7,924 nucleotides of DNA from Helicobacteraceae bacterium (GTDB lineage: Bacteria; Campylobacterota; Campylobacteria; Campylobacterales; Sulfurimonadaceae), in assembly GCA_024635885.1 (NCBI GenBank), contig JAGXIA010000097.1, positions 1 to 7,924 on the forward strand, written 5' to 3'. Below are positions 6,477 to 7,924 of the stretch, in pieces. How positions within the stretch are numbered: position 1 is the stretch's first letter; every line of letters starts with the position of its first letter. The notes under the pieces are model-generated. The model saw only the letters and a program-made list of their open reading frames with translations, had not been told where the DNA came from and ran no database searches. Both the position numbers and the translations under genes were made by a program.

Positions 6477-6640
6477 TGGACTACAAAGGATACTTGAAAA
6501 GATACGGTGTAGGTTTAGACACAAAACAATTTTTGGAAGAAGTTAAAAAAGATAGATTAACGGATAAAGAAATAAAAGAAAAGTATAAAACAAAAATTAA
6601 AGAGATTAGAACTTTTAAAGAATATTTTGAGAGTAAGTAA
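6476..6640 (+). CDS. Small charged hypothetical protein (54 aa)
   Basis: A 54-residue Lys/Glu-rich product beginning MDYKGYLKRYGVGLDTKQF and ending FKEYFESK. The segment LTDKEIKEKYKTKIKEIR could be a helix-turn-helix-like or simply a charged helical stretch; no homologue is recognised. The start is backed by AAGGA (6463-6467), 8 nt upstream, and by the one-base TAATG overlap with the preceding gene. The next gene again starts at the last base of its stop. Placed just before the terminase-like gene, it could be a packaging or DNA-binding accessory, but this rests on position only. Confidence 0.7.
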   Translation: MDYKGYLKRYGVGLDTKQFLEEVKKDRLTDKEIKEKYKTKIKEIRTFKEYFESK

Positions 6641-6996
6641 TGGGAAAATTTACAACAGAAAATCAACCAACAATTAGAAAAAGTCGTAAAGGTGTTAAAA
6701 ACAAAAGTACAGTACTTAGAGAAACTTACTTTACTTTATTTAATGACAGTTTAATAGGACTAAATCCTAAAGAGTTATTGAGAATTACAGTAGAAAAAAT
6801 ACTTATTAAAGACAATGTAACAAGTAGTGAATTAGAACTACTAGTTAAAGTTTCTTTGAGTTTACTACCGTACGAAATTGAACAACAAAAACAAGAGTTA
6901 ATAAAAAATACAGTTAACAAGAAAAGTGTACATATTGTAGATACAAATGAGTTACTAGAAAGTTTTAAAATAACAGGAGATACAAATGAAAAATGA
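6640..6996 (+). CDS. Putative phage-type DNA-binding protein (DUF5681/small-terminase-like N-terminus)
   Basis: A 118-residue protein. The N-terminus has FTTENQP (4-10) and a basic run with KGVKNKST (17-24), resembling the 'KFTxxNxPxxRGRPKGxxNK' opening common in phage and island proteins placed before packaging genes (DUF5681 and small-terminase-like). The rest looks helical (LIGLNPKELLRITVEKILI, then LELLVKVSLSLLPYEIEQQKQEL), as would suit an oligomerising helical body. If the resemblance is real, it may bind DNA for packaging or control. The evidence is a short motif, so this is a suggestion; no large terminase, portal or capsid gene follows in the window. The ribosome binding site is weak (GAGAG at 6629-6633), so translation may rely on coupling through the TAATG overlap. 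It overlaps the next gene by 11 nt. Confidence 0.7.
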   Translation: MGKFTTENQPTIRKSRKGVKNKSTVLRETYFTLFNDSLIGLNPKELLRITVEKILIKDNVTSSELELLVKVSLSLLPYEIEQQKQELIKNTVNKKSVHIVDTNELLESFKITGDTNEK

Positions 6997-7312
6997 TTTA
7001 AAAAATATTATGACAAATAATGAACTAATAAGAGAAAAAGTAAAAGTAGTATTCAATAATGGATTAAAACACTATTTGAATAATGATGGACAAATGAGTA
7101 CTTTAGTTGAGAAGATAAAAGAACTTGATTTAACTGGTACTGATACAGTTAACTACAATTTAGAAATAGAAAATATTATTAAAGTAGTTAGTGATACAAG
7201 AGGATTTACAGTAAGTGAAACTATTGATTATATGTACACTGTAATTGAAACTTACTATAACGAAATTAAAAATACATATAGTTTATTTTACGAGGTAACT
7301 AATAATGATTAA
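6986..7312 (+). CDS. Hypothetical protein (108 aa)
   Basis: A 108-residue acidic, mainly helical product without a recognisable motif, membrane segment or signal. It starts MKNDLKNIMTNNELIREKV, has a central Asn/Thr/Asp-rich section (about 45-60) and a C-terminal part rich in Tyr and Thr. AGGAG at 6975-6979, 6 nt before ATG, is one of the best ribosome binding sites in the operon and fixes the start, which lies 11 nt inside the preceding gene. It overlaps the following gene by 8 nt. It might be a partner of the coiled-coil protein that follows, given the tight coupling, but nothing shows this directly. Confidence 0.72.
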   Translation: MKNDLKNIMTNNELIREKVKVVFNNGLKHYLNNDGQMSTLVEKIKELDLTGTDTVNYNLEIENIIKVVSDTRGFTVSETIDYMYTVIETYYNEIKNTYSLFYEVTNND

Positions 7313-7826
7313 AAAATTAAAGACAGTACAGGAACTAAAAAATAGTAAATTTGATAGTTATATAAAAGACTACATGAACAGTAAAGAATTTGACGATTAT
7401 TTACAAGAGTACTTTAATAGATGTTACATCAAAGAAAATGAAGACCAACGAGATACAATTCATAAAAATGATGAAAAAATAGATAAACAACTAGAAAGAT
7501 TAAAAGAGATTGAAGAACAAATTACTTTTACAAAAGTACAAGAAGACTATATTAAAAGAAATAAAGTTGTAGGTGTAACTGATGTTGGTAGGACAGTACT
7601 TAAGACATTAGATGAAAGTAATACTAAAAACAGTACAGGACTCACAGGGTATGAAGAAATGAGTTTAAAGACTTATGTTAAAGGTAAGAAAAACTATGAT
7701 TTTATCGTTGAGAGAGTTAAACAAGGAGATACACTTAGAGAAGGGATGTTAAACGGGTCACAGGACACTTATACAGTACAATTAGTGCAAATTTCACAAA
7801 CATTCTTCCACCTCTTTCACTTTTAG
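7305..7826 (+). CDS. Coiled-coil hypothetical protein, probably truncated at its 3' end
   Basis: The frame gives 173 residues. Residues 1-43 are charged and helical with many Tyr/Phe; about 44-75 (KNDEKIDKQLERLKEIEEQI) should form a coiled coil; about 80-160 look globular, with VVGVTDVGRTVLKTL and GLTGYEEMSLKTYVKG. No family is recognised. The start has GAGG (7292-7295), 9 nt upstream, and overlaps the preceding gene by 8 nt. From base 7790 the frame runs into four 23-bp repeats, so the final dozen residues (SQTFFHLFHF end) are repeat sequence of quite different character. The natural C-terminus has probably been lost by rearrangement at the repeat or the element boundary. Confidence 0.65.
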   Translation: MIKKLKTVQELKNSKFDSYIKDYMNSKEFDDYLQEYFNRCYIKENEDQRDTIHKNDEKIDKQLERLKEIEEQITFTKVQEDYIKRNKVVGVTDVGRTVLKTLDESNTKNSTGLTGYEEMSLKTYVKGKKNYDFIVERVKQGDTLREGMLNGSQDTYTVQLVQISQTFFHLFHF

Positions 7827-7881
7827 CCTTCCACTGATTTCACAAACTGCCTTCCACTCTTTTCACTTTTCACCTTCCACT
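7790..7881 (+). repeat. Four tandem 23-bp direct repeats (iteron-like array)
   Basis: Four head-to-tail units of exactly 23 bp: 7790-7812, 7813-7835, 7836-7858, 7859-7881. Every unit has TTTCAC then a 6-bp spacer then a CTTCCAC block; the last three share CCTTCCACT. The spacers alternate: units 1 and 3 have CACAAAC, units 2 and 4 have CACTTTT, so a 46-bp double unit seems to have been duplicated. An inverted half-copy, TTTGTGAAAAG, follows at 7892-7902. The length and period recall replication iterons or a multi-site regulator-binding array. Being only about 40 bp from the window end, it may have more parts outside. Confidence 0.85.
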
Positions 7882-7924
7882 TTTTAAGTGATTTGTGAAA
7901 AGATTTTGGAATTTTAGTTGGCGA

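Noticed and set aside
7798..7812. Possible degenerate attR: TTCCACCTCT in the first repeat resembles the core GTCCACCACT
   Set aside because: Only about 9 of 13 bases match, and the CTTCCAC block is explained better as part of the 23-bp repeat, which recurs four times.
7790..7881. CRISPR array
   Set aside because: The units are contiguous 23-bp repeats without unique 30-bp spacers, and no cas gene is present.
7823..7924. Open frame of 33 codons on the minus strand entering from the window end and stopping at 7823-7825
   Set aside because: It lies mostly within the 23-bp repeats, shows no protein-like motif, and its length is not surprising by chance; it could be the tail of a convergent gene, but the window cannot show this.

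Overview
This window looks like the chromosome of a Campylobacterota (Epsilonproteobacteria) species of the Sulfurimonas/Sulfuricurvum/Sulfurovum kind. That is an inference from AT-rich DNA, the protein style and sigma-70 promoters with a good TATAAT but little -35. The first half is ordinary core genome and the second half is a horizontally acquired, AT-rich, integrase-led element beside a tRNA gene.

Core part (1-4342), all on the + strand: the last 25 codons of a DEDDh-type 3'-5' exonuclease domain; a 401-residue type II NADH dehydrogenase-like FAD oxidoreductase; acetyl-CoA synthetase (acs) behind its own promoter; a strong 11-bp hairpin; pyrF (orotidine-5'-phosphate decarboxylase) with an extended -10 promoter that begins just after the hairpin; and a tRNA-Ser(GCU) with encoded CCA. 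These serve respiration, acetate activation, pyrimidine synthesis and translation and need not work together.

Element part (about 4335-7924): the 3' end of the tRNA (GTCCACCACT) recurs 54 bp downstream, as expected for a tRNA attachment site that has been used, perhaps more than once. Next comes a complete tyrosine recombinase of 522 residues with all catalytic residues visible, then a 91-bp regulatory gap, then six short same-strand genes of 52, 65, 54, 118, 108 and 173 codons. Each overlaps the next by 1-11 nt, so they form one translationally coupled operon. None has a confident function; the 118-residue product has an N-terminal basic motif like that of phage small-terminase-like/DUF5681 proteins, which hints at a phage or phage-satellite origin. 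The last gene runs into four exact-period 23-bp direct repeats (7790-7881) and is probably cut short there. No second attachment site is visible, so the element probably continues past the window or has lost its far end.

The most notable unexplained structures are: (1) a perfect 9-bp inverted repeat with the Shine-Dalgarno core in its 6-nt loop, abutting the first start codon of the small-gene operon, with a similar hairpin before the integrase; (2) the 23-bp iteron-like array; (3) the doubled attachment core; (4) complete absence of GATC from the element.
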